From contig NZ_CP037422.1 of NCBI RefSeq assembly GCF_007748175.1, positions 1,998,411-2,062,410 of the forward strand: DNA of 64,000 bases, written 5' to 3'. This document shows positions 36,304 to 45,903 of this stretch, piece after piece. Numbering within the stretch: position 1 is the first letter of the stretch; the number at the start of each line of letters is the position of its first letter. The DNA comes from Gimesia aquarii (GTDB lineage: Bacteria > Planctomycetota > Planctomycetia > Planctomycetales > Planctomycetaceae). A program made the position numbers and the translations under genes. The notes beneath the pieces were generated by a model that was not told the origin of the DNA, searched no databases, and was given only the letters and a program-made list of their open reading frames with translations.

Positions 36304-39300
36304 TCAAAGTGCATCAGCTTCGGGAAGCTTAATATTCTCTAACAGTTTTTTGGCTTCTTCGCGCGTTTTTTTATAGTGATGTGGTAACACTCGATTTTGA
36401 TAGGTCTGTAAAGGCCGAACCAATGTTCGCTCTAAAACCAGTTTTCGTAGACCCCAGCTTTGTTGTGAAACCCCTATTTGGTCGTGTAATCCATCCATGG
36501 CATCAAATGCCAATTCGATTGCGGATATACTCAGTTCGATGTCATGTAATGCCTGCTTGGAGGTGACAGGGCGGGCTTGAGAACGATTGTCCCAACGTAC
36601 TTTCAGAGCCTGAAGCAGGCCATTTAAATGATCCCATTGCTGGTGCGATCTCTGGAACATCTCAGGTTTGGTGGCTGCTAATTCCAGAGCACGCACGACA
36701 GAATTGATAGACCGATCTGAAACTGCCCCATAATTGATGGCATGAAGTCGATGTGAAAATTCGAGAATCGGAGGAGCGTCTTTTGACTTTTTGTAGAGTT
36801 CGGCCACTTCATCATGCATAAAATAGCTCACCATTGGATCATAGGTGGAGGTAAATTTCACAACACGGCTGATAAGTTCTATCGAAGGATTTGCCTTTTC
36901 CATCGCGTCTGATAATGCTTTGAAATAAAGCATGCGGCGTTTGTCTTCACTATGAATATAATCATCATTTAAGTTCTCAGCGGCAACTTGCCTGATCAAT
37001 GAACGCGGGTTTTCTGTAATCTGTTCCTTGGCAGGTTTCCGATACTTCCAGTATTGATCAGGGTATTGTGCCATCAATTTATTTTGTGCAGTGACCTCTG
37101 ACAGTCTCCTGAGCACGATGGGATCATCTTTTTCAAGTGGCATCCAGTTGATAATACGACCCGTACGGTTTTCTTTGGAAACCATCTTCTGAATTTCTTC
37201 TCGCTTTAATCCCCAACGCATTAATTCGAAAGGTAGTGTAAAAGCAAAATTACCGGTCGAAGTATTATTCACGGATGTTTTCACATCATCGGCCATGTCT
37301 TTCAACGCTTCATGAGAATAGGCGGCCAGATTCATCAAAACAGACCAGTCCCAGCCTACTTGCGCCATTGTGCGTCTTACCTGGGGAGCTTGTAGCCGAT
37401 CGATCAAATTGTCCCGAATAAAGCCTTGCTCAGAATTCGTTGCCAAAAATAATGTTTCACCATTGGCAATTTCAATTGCCATGACCTGTTTAAACTGGGA
37501 AAGAAATGTTTGTGCTATCACACGTAAAGGCTGGGCTCCAAAATCAATGTGTTGAAACCTCTGACAAAAAATCCCTTCTTGATTCAGATGGCGGGAAACA
37601 TTCTGATAAAACTCAGCCGTATATTCAGACAACGACTGTGTCACCACTGACTGAACCGGATTACTGATAATCAAATCATATTGCTTTTCCGATTCAGTTC
37701 GAGACGCCATCGCCAACGCAATCGGTAGTTGAATCAATTGAACTTGTTCTGAATCGAATGCAGAAATGGAATTTCGAGACGCAAGCTCTTCCTCATACAA
37801 TTTGACGAGCCCTTGATCGGATTCCAGACAAGTCACATTTTGAACTGGGAAATCCAAACTGGAGTTGACTCCGACCCCTGCCCCCAGACCTAAAAATAAG
37901 ACTTCCGAGGGACGCTCATGAAGAATCACGGGTATCAGGAAGGGCATCAGTTCCCCTGTCGTGTGAGGACACAGCCCAGGATCGACAGTTGTGACTCCAA
38001 ATGGCAGTCCACTCCTGCGGATCTGGATTTGATTCTCACGAAATGACCAGAGCGTAAATGTGCCATATTCACCTTCGACTTCCGAAAAGCAACGCCCCTC
38101 ATCCAAATAAGGCAATAACTCTGAATTTAATCCGTAACGCAAGCCTGTAAAAGTATTCGTTGAAAATAATAATTTTGCTGAGCGACGGGCATCATAATTG
38201 TGATGAAACAGTAAGCCGGTAATGAGTGCCGTTAAACATAAACTCGCAGTCACAGATTGCATTCTCGTTCGAGGAAGCCGGTACTGCGAAAACCAGATGA
38301 TTACTGCCAGACATAGTAAAACCAATGCAGAAATCGCAGCAACTGATCTGACATCTGCAATTGAAGTACTAACGAGCCCATAACTAAGTAACAGGCCTGC
38401 CAGGAAACAGAATGGCTGCCAAACAGGAAGTTGATACATTGATATTTGGTCTTCCCGCGAACGCTTGGGCTGAATCGATAAATTTAAAAAACCACTCCAA
38501 CAATAGCCGAGAACACAAAAGATAAACGCAGTTAAAGCTCCTCTTACCAATGCCAGAACGAAAGCAAACTCAATATAAGCATTTGCATATAGCATCCAAG
38601 AGACAAACAGAGGGAATAGTGCCAGACAACCAATGCCAACGATGCCTGTTCCTAAAGTGAAACAGATTGTTGACTGAACCGCAGCCTCTAACCCACGAAA
38701 ACGGATGAAATTCAATGCGATTGCAATTCCAGCTAAGAATGCAGACCAGGCTATCACTTTCAGGTAAAGTGAATCTGGATACAACTGAAAGAGAACACGA
38801 CTCGAAGTCACAAAGAGAATTCCGACGGCCAGACTTACAAGAAAACGACTACCATGTATCACAAAGGGAATCTCAGTCTGCTTTTCTGACAGCAAACGCT
38901 CATTCTCCTCAGAAAGTAAACCTGATTTCATGTTAATCAAATTTATCTGAACCCACTCGAAAGATTCAGGAAATAAAGATCCCAGGTAAGCTAATAACCA
39001 TGGACCAAAACAGATCAGTAAAGAAACTCCGACAGGAAATGCCAGCGAAATCGTCCAGCCTAGTTGCGGCACTAACCAGAAGATAGCAATGAACAGTCCA
39101 AATACGATGCCTGTGATATAACGGGCAATATGTTGATTCAGCTGGTGAATAGAATTGAAACCAATGTGATTCACAGTCAACCAGAATAATCGGGCACACC
39201 AATAGGTAGCAGGCATGATGAGCGCGATCGCAGCCAATATCATGAGGCCTGTTAGAAAAACAAAATTTGACATCTGTTGAATCGAAAACAGATGTAAGAC

Positions 39301-39645
39301 TTGATTCAATTGTTTTAAAAGAAGCGGAAAACAAATGGACCAACCTGCAAAAGTAAGCAACGTGAATTGAAATTTTCTGCGATCATAAATTGGTTTCGAT
39401 GTTGAGTCCGAAGCACGGCTGGACTGCGCAACTGATGTTGGTAGACCCAACCAGATCCCAATACAGATCGATAACCCGATCCCAACTAAAACTTCTGAGC
39501 TGTCACTAACAAATGACTGGAAGCGCTGAATGCAGGCGAACAGAAAGAGGCCACAGATCCAACCGATGAGAAAAAGAATTCCCAATCGTTTACATAAAAT
39601 TTGTGCGAATTGATTTAGCAGAGTTTGAGCAAATGAACGTACCAT
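36304..39645 (-). CDS. Polytopic membrane protein fused to a spermidine-synthase-like methyltransferase fold
   Basis: An 1113-residue protein with AAGGAAG 5 bp before the ATG. Residues about 15-490 contain roughly 13-14 hydrophobic helices. A soluble domain follows (about 500-780): GRCFSEVEGEYGTFTLWSF resembles the small N-terminal strands of spermidine synthases, VLFLGLGAGVGVNSSLDFP is the nucleotide-binding loop with the following acidic residue in CLESD, and YDLIISNPVQSVVTQSLSEYTAEFYQNV matches the 'YDvIi.d......' segment and the helix after it. The C-terminal 330 residues are helical and unassigned. Planctomycetes have several such MFS-like/spermidine-synthase fusions. Polyamine synthesis is not assured: the gatekeeper aspartates are not evident, with Asn-Pro where an acidic residue is expected. 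Confidence 0.7.
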   Translation of the reverse strand: MVRSFAQTLLNQFAQILCKRLGILFLIGWICGLFLFACIQRFQSFVSDSSEVLVGIGLSICIGIWLGLPTSVAQSSRASDSTSKPIYDRRKFQFTLLTFAGWSICFPLLLKQLNQVLHLFSIQQMSNFVFLTGLMILAAIALIMPATYWCARLFWLTVNHIGFNSIHQLNQHIARYITGIVFGLFIAIFWLVPQLGWTISLAFPVGVSLLICFGPWLLAYLGSLFPESFEWVQINLINMKSGLLSEENERLLSEKQTEIPFVIHGSRFLVSLAVGILFVTSSRVLFQLYPDSLYLKVIAWSAFLAGIAIALNFIRFRGLEAAVQSTICFTLGTGIVGIGCLALFPLFVSWMLYANAYIEFAFVLALVRGALTAFIFCVLGYCWSGFLNLSIQPKRSREDQISMYQLPVWQPFCFLAGLLLSYGLVSTSIADVRSVAAISALVLLCLAVIIWFSQYRLPRTRMQSVTASLCLTALITGLLFHHNYDARRSAKLLFSTNTFTGLRYGLNSELLPYLDEGRCFSEVEGEYGTFTLWSFRENQIQIRRSGLPFGVTTVDPGLCPHTTGELMPFLIPVILHERPSEVLFLGLGAGVGVNSSLDFPVQNVTCLESDQGLVKLYEEELASRNSISAFDSEQVQLIQLPIALAMASRTESEKQYDLIISNPVQSVVTQSLSEYTAEFYQNVSRHLNQEGIFCQRFQHIDFGAQPLRVIAQTFLSQFKQVMAIEIANGETLFLATNSEQGFIRDNLIDRLQAPQVRRTMAQVGWDWSVLMNLAAYSHEALKDMADDVKTSVNNTSTGNFAFTLPFELMRWGLKREEIQKMVSKENRTGRIINWMPLEKDDPIVLRRLSEVTAQNKLMAQYPDQYWKYRKPAKEQITENPRSLIRQVAAENLNDDYIHSEDKRRMLYFKALSDAMEKANPSIELISRVVKFTSTYDPMVSYFMHDEVAELYKKSKDAPPILEFSHRLHAINYGAVSDRSINSVVRALELAATKPEMFQRSHQQWDHLNGLLQALKVRWDNRSQARPVTSKQALHDIELSISAIELAFDAMDGLHDQIGVSQQSWGLRKLVLERTLVRPLQTYQNRVLPHHYKKTREEAKKLLENIKLPEADAL

Positions 39646-39942
39646 GGCTTCCTTGCCGTCGTTATTTATGAATCAGATTTGCATCTCAGTTAAAAGTCAC
39701 TTACCCTAAGTCACTTCCTAAGAGTCCTTTAACTGCAATTATTGCCGGTTGATGGGCATTAAATTGATATTGTGTTTTATCCAATCTTCGTAAATAACTG
39801 CAATACCAGTCGTTGTAACTGATCTTAAACCTGTCCGGAGCAATATCATTTGTACACAGCACTAGCCTAAAATAAGAGGTATAGTAAGAATAGGCCATCT
39901 TTCTAATTCACCTATCTCAAAAACAGTCGGGAATTTTATAGC

Positions 39943-41553
39943 GTGTATCAAAAACCAAAACAGCCGCGAACTTTGACTTCTGATCCAGCGAATGGTGTTT
40001 TTCGTAAATGTAATTCTTCACAAATCAAATTCTTATGTTTGATTGGTTTGGTTTGGTTTGCCTGTGGCAATCATTTCATTCAAGCTGAAACGAATTATCC
40101 TGCCGCTAGCGCATATAAAGCGGCAGTAAAGTCAATTTCGGTCGATGAGCTGAAAACACATATCGAATTTTTAGCCAGCGATTCACTTGAGGGAAGAGAA
40201 GCCGGCTCACAAGGAGGGCAGGCGGCTGGTACTTATATTCGTGGGTTACTTCAAAAATATGGTATCAAGCCTGGATTAGATGACGAAGGATATTTCCAGG
40301 AATTTCAAGGTGGATTTCGCAACATTATTGGAATCATACCCGGAAACGATCCTGAATTGAAAAAAGAATATGTAGTGATCGGTGCGCATTACGATCACGT
40401 CGGATATGGGAAACCAAGTAACAGTCGAGGAGGGGTCGGCCAGATTCATAATGGTGCTGATGATAACGCCAGTGGGACTGCCGCACTTCTCGAAGTCATC
40501 CAGGCACTTTCCAAACATAAAGAAGTTCCTGGACGCTCTTTGATGTTTGTATTTTGGGATGCAGAAGAAATGGGATTACTTGGATCAAAGTACTGGGTAG
40601 ATCATCCCAACATTCCCCTCGATCAAATTTCTGTTTATCTCAATTTAGATATGGTGGGTCGTCTGAATGGAAAACCTCTGAACCTATTTGGATCCAGATC
40701 ATCAAAAGGGTTACGTTCTTTTGCAGTAAAATGTAATCATCGCGAAACAGGAGTCAAAATTCGGTTTAACAATGCAGTTCGACCAGACAGTGATCATTGG
40801 CCTTTTTATAAGAGAGGCATTCCTTTCCTGATGCTGCATACTGGAAAGCATGAGGACTACCATCGCCCTGAAGATGATGCCCATAAAGTCGATTATGCGG
40901 GAGCACAAAAATGTGCCCAACTGTTGGCACAGCTCACACTCGACTTTTCACTTCAAAAGGAAAAACCAAAATATCGGAATGCGGATCAAGATATTCTGGA
41001 AGGAATCGACCAACAAGCCAAAGTTGATAAACCTGACCCACCTCGGCTGGGTGTAGCCTGGAATGCAGAAAAATACAAACAGGGGAACCTTCTGGTGACT
41101 CAAGTCTTGTCTAACTCCCCTGCAAAGAAAGCTGGTCTCAAAATCGGGGATGAAATCATTAAGGTTGATGGTAAATCCCCCATAAGAGACTCTGGATTTG
41201 CCGCTCTTATTCGTAGTGCTCCTTCGAAAATCGTGATGCAAGTCAAAAGACCAAAAGAAGAAAAGCCCCTGGAAATTCCTGTTGAGCTAAAAGGGCAGCC
41301 AGTACGACTGGGAATTGAATGGAAGACTGATGATTCCGAGCCGACCGTCATCGTCATTTCCAACATTCTGAAAGCATCATCCGCTGATCTGGCCGGGCTC
41401 CAAATGAATGATCGAATTTATGAGATCGATGGAAAAACATTTGGAACAAGCGATGAATTTCGCAAGCTTGCTACAACAATTCCATTGCCATTTACGGTAT
41501 TAGTAGAGCGTGAAGGTTTATTGAAAGAGATCACAATTCAGTCCACAAGATGA
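39943..41553 (+). CDS. M28-family metallopeptidase with two C-terminal PDZ domains
   Basis: A 536-residue exported protein that starts with GTG; a hydrophobic signal (IKFLCLIGLVWFACGNHF) lies at about residues 28-45. The M28 domain has the full set of zinc ligands: His in VIGAHYDHVG, Asp in NGADDNASGTAAL, the Glu pair in FWDAEEMGLLGSKYW, Asp in LNLDMVGRL and His in EDYHRPEDDAHKV. A PA-like insert is absent. Two PDZ domains follow at about 365-445 (RLGVAWNAEKY, LSNSPAKKAGLKIGDEIIKVDG) and 455-535 (LKASSADLAGLQMNDRIYEIDG). The enzyme is probably a periplasmic or secreted aminopeptidase. Its 3' end overlaps the convergent gene at 41538 by 16 bp. Confidence 0.9.
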   Translation: MYQKPKQPRTLTSDPANGVFRKCNSSQIKFLCLIGLVWFACGNHFIQAETNYPAASAYKAAVKSISVDELKTHIEFLASDSLEGREAGSQGGQAAGTYIRGLLQKYGIKPGLDDEGYFQEFQGGFRNIIGIIPGNDPELKKEYVVIGAHYDHVGYGKPSNSRGGVGQIHNGADDNASGTAALLEVIQALSKHKEVPGRSLMFVFWDAEEMGLLGSKYWVDHPNIPLDQISVYLNLDMVGRLNGKPLNLFGSRSSKGLRSFAVKCNHRETGVKIRFNNAVRPDSDHWPFYKRGIPFLMLHTGKHEDYHRPEDDAHKVDYAGAQKCAQLLAQLTLDFSLQKEKPKYRNADQDILEGIDQQAKVDKPDPPRLGVAWNAEKYKQGNLLVTQVLSNSPAKKAGLKIGDEIIKVDGKSPIRDSGFAALIRSAPSKIVMQVKRPKEEKPLEIPVELKGQPVRLGIEWKTDDSEPTVIVISNILKASSADLAGLQMNDRIYEIDGKTFGTSDEFRKLATTIPLPFTVLVEREGLLKEITIQSTR

Positions 41554-42038
41554 ATTTTCCAGTCGATCATTTCTGAAGACAGTCCCGACTTTTTCAGTTC
41601 CTCTTTCAGCAATGATTCCGGTATCACACGTGCAGAACCTTTTCGGTATACACGGATATGAATTCCGTCTTCATTACCGGTTGCTTTTTTCGCCTGACTG
41701 ATAATCTCTACAATCTCCGCACGTCGATATTTCTCCTTGGGCTGGGAAGCGGCTTTGATGAAGTAGCTACGATTATCAATCAAAATGTCCAGCACTTTCA
41801 GAGGAGCCTCAGATTGCGACTTACTTTGCTCCGGCTCTGGTTGGATCAGTACAGGTACGATTTCAGTTTCAGTTGATGCGAGAATTGATTGAGGGTCAGT
41901 ACCAGGTGCAGCCTTCTCTTCTCCCTCTCCTGATCCTGAATTGATACCAGGAGTCAGACCAAAGTACTGACCCAAAATGATCCCCAGAGCCAACACCCCT
42001 CCCCCAGCGTACATCATTCGAGTTCGTCGCTTGGACAT
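41538..42038 (-). CDS. Single-pass membrane protein of unknown function
   Basis: A 166-residue protein with a basic start, one membrane helix (MMYAGGGVLALGIILGQYFGL, about 8-28), an acidic linker (GSGEGEEKAAPGTDPQ) and a C-terminal domain of about 85 residues (LKVLDILIDNRSYFIKAASQPKEKYRRAEIVEIISQAKKATG). The C-terminal domain looks like the small ExbD-type periplasmic fold often found in planctomycetes ('iliDn.sY.i.......k.kya.leeiv..ak'), but the match is only by pattern. Its topology (N-in, C-out) fits ExbD/TolR. The gene is convergent with the M28 gene and shares its last 16 bp with it. Confidence 0.6.
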   Translation of the reverse strand: MSKRRTRMMYAGGGVLALGIILGQYFGLTPGINSGSGEGEEKAAPGTDPQSILASTETEIVPVLIQPEPEQSKSQSEAPLKVLDILIDNRSYFIKAASQPKEKYRRAEIVEIISQAKKATGNEDGIHIRVYRKGSARVIPESLLKEELKKSGLSSEMIDWKIHLVD

Positions 42039-42262
42039 AATTGATCCCTATTCCATGATGAGTCTTGATAGTGACTGCATTGTAGCTGATAGCAAAGGAA
42101 TTGGAACTTTATTCTCAATTTTCTAATACGAAAATCATGCTCGTGTAACAATATTAGAATTGGAATCACAACGTCTTCAATCCATGACCTGACTCAAGGT
42201 TCTCTGAAAGTATTGAGTGATGACTATGATAAGATCATTTAAAATCGATAAGGAATAAGTTC

Positions 42263-43690
42263 TTATTTCTCGTTATGTAACTCTTTCATTAACTTTAAAA
42301 TGATCGCAGTGATTTTATCAGACGCATCAATCTGCACACGATTCGTGCCCATCCAAGTCTCATAGCCACCTAGCTTATGCTGAGCGGGAGTCGGAAGGTA
42401 ACCGTTAGAACCATTGGCAAGTTCAATAGTAAAGGCATCATCAAAGGGAGTCTTCTCCTTGAGCTCCAGCCCAATCTCACAAAACGTTTCAAAGGGTATG
42501 GCCGCCACGCACAAATCTCCGATTCTCAAGACTTGTAACATGATGGTGATCTCATCCGGACCATCAAGCAAATTTTGAACGCGGCTTGCGTAATTACGTT
42601 CATAACGATGATGCTTGGGAGCGTCTTCTGGTTGAGCAGTGACTTTCTTAAAGTACGCCTGCATGGCGGCATCTGGTTTGCGAACCGTTAACGTCAATTC
42701 TTGACTGGCGGCACCCAGAGGAACCCAGGTTTTGTATTTCACATCTTGATACGCTTCGGCAACTCTTTTGGCAGTAAGCTCAGCGACCTGTGTCATTTTT
42801 TCATAAGGTTTCATGCGCTGACCGGGGTTTCGAAAATTGATGTTATTGATATCCCCGCTCGTTCCATTCGAAAGCATGCCCACAAATGGTGGGTGACCTG
42901 GCTCTGCTCCGATCAATGAACCAATCGTTTCTGAAAAAATGCCGAAGTAGTCCGCGGAAATCTCCCCCTTTTTAACACCACCCACATAGTGAAGTGAATA
43001 ATTTGCCAACAAAGCCAGCGGGCGACCATCGAGTGTCTGAACGCTAATAAATGAAATCTCGGGATCGATGGGGCCAGCAGGTTTTACCAGTGCAGCATTA
43101 CCACGTGGTGGGTTCATACGAACTGTGTCAATGCCACCAAAGGGGTTCTTGCAGAATTCCGGATTCGTCGTAAACCAACGACGATTGAAAACTTCAGATG
43201 GTTCGTCAATTCCACCCCAACCGACTTTAGCAGGCACTCGGTTTTCTAACGCCCGACGCACACAGTCTGCAATTCGACGTGAAAGAAATGGATGATATTT
43301 TGGACTGCTGGCGCGTGTAGCAGAGTGCGTATGCGTCGCCGCCATCAAAATGTTTTCTGGAGGCAACTCCGTTTCTTCTTTGATCAATTTACGAGCATTG
43401 TCGAAAACCTCAGCTTTCACTCCAAGGCTGTCGCAAATCACAAACGCAATTTTCGTTTCTCCATTGTCAAGCACAATACAACGAGCGTGCAATTCGTCAT
43501 GAACATTTTGCGCTGGAAAAGGCTTAAAACCACCTACGACGTATTCGCCTAACGGAGGTGTTATGTTACTGGTGGCAGCACCCGCTTTGAAGACTTTCTC
43601 CGCAGCGTGAGCATCGGTGTAAAAGACAAGAGCACAACAAATACATAAAACCAACCGTAATATTTTTCGACGATTTAAAATGATTCGCAT
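42263..43690 (-). CDS. Neutral/alkaline non-lysosomal ceramidase-like hydrolase
   Basis: The ATG at 43690 is preferred to a TTG one codon upstream; GGAG stands 9 bp before it. The 475-residue protein has a signal peptide ending near AHAAEKV and the family pattern of the ceramidase N-terminal domain: FKAGAATSNITPPLGEYVVGGF, LHARCIVLDNGETKIAFVICDSLGV, PPENILMAATHTHSA (zinc-binding His residues), and LLANYSLHYVGGV. Neutral ceramidases hydrolyse ceramide amide bonds with a zinc ion. Planctomycete members are numerous and mostly uncharacterised, so the true substrate is unknown. It is divergent from the DUF1559 gene with 380 bp between, sharing the repeat-bearing region at 43865-43955. Confidence 0.85.
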   Translation of the reverse strand: MRIILNRRKILRLVLCICCALVFYTDAHAAEKVFKAGAATSNITPPLGEYVVGGFKPFPAQNVHDELHARCIVLDNGETKIAFVICDSLGVKAEVFDNARKLIKEETELPPENILMAATHTHSATRASSPKYHPFLSRRIADCVRRALENRVPAKVGWGGIDEPSEVFNRRWFTTNPEFCKNPFGGIDTVRMNPPRGNAALVKPAGPIDPEISFISVQTLDGRPLALLANYSLHYVGGVKKGEISADYFGIFSETIGSLIGAEPGHPPFVGMLSNGTSGDINNINFRNPGQRMKPYEKMTQVAELTAKRVAEAYQDVKYKTWVPLGAASQELTLTVRKPDAAMQAYFKKVTAQPEDAPKHHRYERNYASRVQNLLDGPDEITIMLQVLRIGDLCVAAIPFETFCEIGLELKEKTPFDDAFTIELANGSNGYLPTPAQHKLGGYETWMGTNRVQIDASDKITAIILKLMKELHNEK

Positions 43691-44070
43691 CAAGTTGTCT
43701 CCGCTCTGAATTCATCTCAAAGGTGTTTCAAGTCTTCTCAATTATAGAGATCGGCAGACAAAGACACAACAACCAACGTTGATGGGTCGCTCAATCCATG
43801 CAACGAAAACCCATAAAACAAGGGAAATTGAAAGAACCCTATGACTAAAATCGCTTTCGATTGTGACATTGTCGCCAATATATAAATATCTAAAAACCAT
43901 ATCAATTGTGCATTATTAATTTGATATTGTCACCAATACAATTTATATTGGCGTCAGTAGCATATCAAGTTTGTTATTTTTCCATTTTCTTAAGTTAGCT
44001 CTAACTCTGATTATAAAAATCTGTTTCTCATCTCTTTCATGATCATTCATATTTTCAAGAGGACGAACTC
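43691..44070. other. Divergent intergenic region with repeated motif
   Basis: No gene is seen here. The region separates the ceramidase-like and DUF1559 genes and is AT-rich. It contains three related copies of a TGTCGCCAATA-like motif, listed separately, so it is likely to hold the promoters and a shared control site. Confidence 0.5.
43865..43955. promoter_or_regulatory. Two direct and one inverted copy of a GTCGCCAATA-like motif
   Basis: GACATTGTCGCCAATA (43865-43880) recurs as GATATTGTCACCAATA (43923-43938), 14 of 16 bases identical. A third, inverted copy TATTGGCGTC (43946-43955) differs by one base from the reverse complement of GTCGCCAATA. The second and third copies face each other and form a dyad. 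Spacing of 58 bp between the direct copies is near five or six helical turns. This could be a binding site of a dimeric regulator serving the DUF1559 gene, the ceramidase-like gene, or both. Confidence 0.45.
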
Positions 44071-45054
44071 ATGAACTCGCCGACAAAACAACGACACGCG
44101 TTTACTTTGATTGAGCTACTCGTAGTCATCGCCATTATTGCCATTTTAATTGCCCTGTTATTGCCGGCAGTTCAACAGGCTCGGGAAGCAGCACGCCGAT
44201 CTTCCTGTCGAAATAATCTAAAACAGATTGGCTTAGCACTTCATAATTATCATGATGCGCATAGGTCATTCCCTGCAGGCGGCTTTGGAAAATTCTCTTT
44301 TTCCTGGTGGGTAGCGATTCTTCCACACCTGGAACAAAGTGCAATGACAAATAGATTGGTAACGGTTGACTGGGCAGGCTACTCTGGTGGACCAAATAGA
44401 TCAATGCTGGAAAACTGGGCACCAAACATACTTTGGTGTCCGTCGAGCCCCCTACCTAAATTCTGCGTTCGAGACAACGTGTTCGCAACGAGTTGTTACA
44501 TTGGTATTTCTGGTGCAAGTGCCTCAGCAACATCGTCTAACGATCCTACAGGACAAAATCGCTGTGTGAGTAACAATGTAGGTTATGCTTGCGAGAATGG
44601 GATCTTAGTGGCTAATGCGTCAGTGAAACTGCGAGATATCACCGATGGAACTTCAAACACGATTATGGTAGGTGAACAGTCCGATTGGGGTGTCAATTCA
44701 AGTGGTCAGGATGTCGATATTCGTGGTAGTGGTGAGTGGGGAACCTGGCTGGGTCCCGGTGCAGAAGGACGCCCGAACCGACCTGTACCGGGTGAAACCT
44801 ACCCATTCAGCAGTACTCCCTGGGCGCGTAATATAACAACCATTCGATACCCAATCGACAATGTTACTGAAATCCCCAGTACAGGGGGGAATCATCGTGA
44901 TGGTGTAAACAACTCTATTCAGTCGATCCATGCCGGTGGGGCTTTTGTATTACGTGCAGATGGTGGGGTTAGCTTCCTGTCCTCCTCACTTGACCAAACA
45001 ACTCTCATCAATCTTTCGATCCGCGATGATGGGAAGATTCTTGGAGAGTTTTAG
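44071..45054 (+). CDS. DUF1559 prepilin-like protein
   Basis: A 327-residue protein of the DUF1559 family, very abundant in planctomycetes. The N-terminus is a type IV prepilin signal: basic leader then [35 protein letters not shown], with Ala before Phe(+1) and Glu at +5. The family hallmarks follow: [42 protein letters not shown] and the C-terminal H-x-G-G-A-x-V segment ([24 protein letters not shown]). AGAGGA stands about 10 bp before ATG. These proteins are thought to be pseudopilin-like surface or secreted proteins processed by a prepilin peptidase. A small lipoprotein gene follows, a common pairing. Confidence 0.95.
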   Translation: MNSPTKQRHAFTLIELLVVIAIIAILIALLLPAVQQAREAARRSSCRNNLKQIGLALHNYHDAHRSFPAGGFGKFSFSWWVAILPHLEQSAMTNRLVTVDWAGYSGGPNRSMLENWAPNILWCPSSPLPKFCVRDNVFATSCYIGISGASASATSSNDPTGQNRCVSNNVGYACENGILVANASVKLRDITDGTSNTIMVGEQSDWGVNSSGQDVDIRGSGEWGTWLGPGAEGRPNRPVPGETYPFSSTPWARNITTIRYPIDNVTEIPSTGGNHRDGVNNSIQSIHAGGAFVLRADGGVSFLSSSLDQTTLINLSIRDDGKILGEF

Positions 45055-45280
45055 TGTGTAAACGACCATAGGGGTTTAACGCAGCCTTATACATACTCGC
45101 TCGATAGAGAAAAATGCTTTCTAAGCACGTGACCTCGTAATGTCGTTTTTTATATTTATGCTCTGATATAAAGTCTATGGCTTTGCTTCATGCCTTAAAT
45201 TAATTCTAACGAGAAATGGTATTTTATAATCTGATTCTGTAACAGTTCGCATTCACATCCTTGTGATTATCGTAACAGAG

Positions 45281-45733
45281 ATGAGTGGTCCCATGTTTAA
45301 AATAAAAAAAAACGTTCGAAACCCAATTTGTTTTTCTGCCGTCGTGATCATTGGCTTGTGGATACCATCTGGATGCTCTCGTTCGGAAGAGTCGTTAGGA
45401 ACAGTTACCGGAAGAGTCACTCTGGACACAGCCCCTATTTCGGAGGGGAAGATCAACTTCATCTCGAGCTCCGGATTTGCTGCGACAGCAGAGCTTAAGA
45501 ATGGTAGTTACATGATAGCAAGCAGCCAATATGGTGATGGAATCCCATTTGGCGAGTATCAAGTCTCCGTTTTTTCGTCGACTGAAGTGTCAGATCCTTT
45601 AGCTGAGCCGAAAGGTTCGACATCAAGTGGAGTAGAGATCCCACTTAAATACAGCGATCCAGCAACCAGTAAACTGACTGCTACAATCAATAAAGATGCA
45701 ACTGAAGTGAACTTTGCATTGAATTCTAAATAG
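45281..45733 (+). CDS. Small lipoprotein with transthyretin-like fold, DUF1559 partner
   Basis: The frame opens with a GTG at 45263; ATGs at 45281 and 45293 are more likely and either gives a signal peptide ending in the lipobox PSGC. With the ATG at 45281 the product has 150 residues. The mature part (LGTVTGRVTLDTAPISEGKINFIS, then GSYMIASSQYGDGIPFGEYQVSVFSS) follows the pattern of the carboxypeptidase-regulatory-like or transthyretin-like lipoproteins that commonly follow DUF1559 genes in planctomycetes. Role unknown; probably an outer-membrane or periplasmic anchor protein. It lies 226 bp after the DUF1559 gene on the same strand, so it may have its own promoter. Confidence 0.75.
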   Translation: MSGPMFKIKKNVRNPICFSAVVIIGLWIPSGCSRSEESLGTVTGRVTLDTAPISEGKINFISSSGFAATAELKNGSYMIASSQYGDGIPFGEYQVSVFSSTEVSDPLAEPKGSTSSGVEIPLKYSDPATSKLTATINKDATEVNFALNSK

Positions 45734-45903
45734 TTACTGCTGAATAACCTCATGATAGATTGATAATCTAATGAGATATCAAAGCGGATCATGACCACGC
45801 CGGATATGAACGTGAATACTGGATGGGGAAATGATTCCCTGCTTACTTTGGTCTCATCGATACGTGAAAATGATATTTAGCTTTACCAAGTAATTCTTTA
45901 CGT

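Noticed and set aside
39701..39898. A 65-codon open frame on the minus strand before the M28 gene
   Set aside because: No RBS, no signal or domain, amino-acid use unlike neighbours; most likely chance.
42236..42275. AATAAG/CTTATT inverted repeat after the ceramidase-like gene as a terminator
   Set aside because: Stem of only 5-6 A/T pairs and no T-tract; too weak to call.
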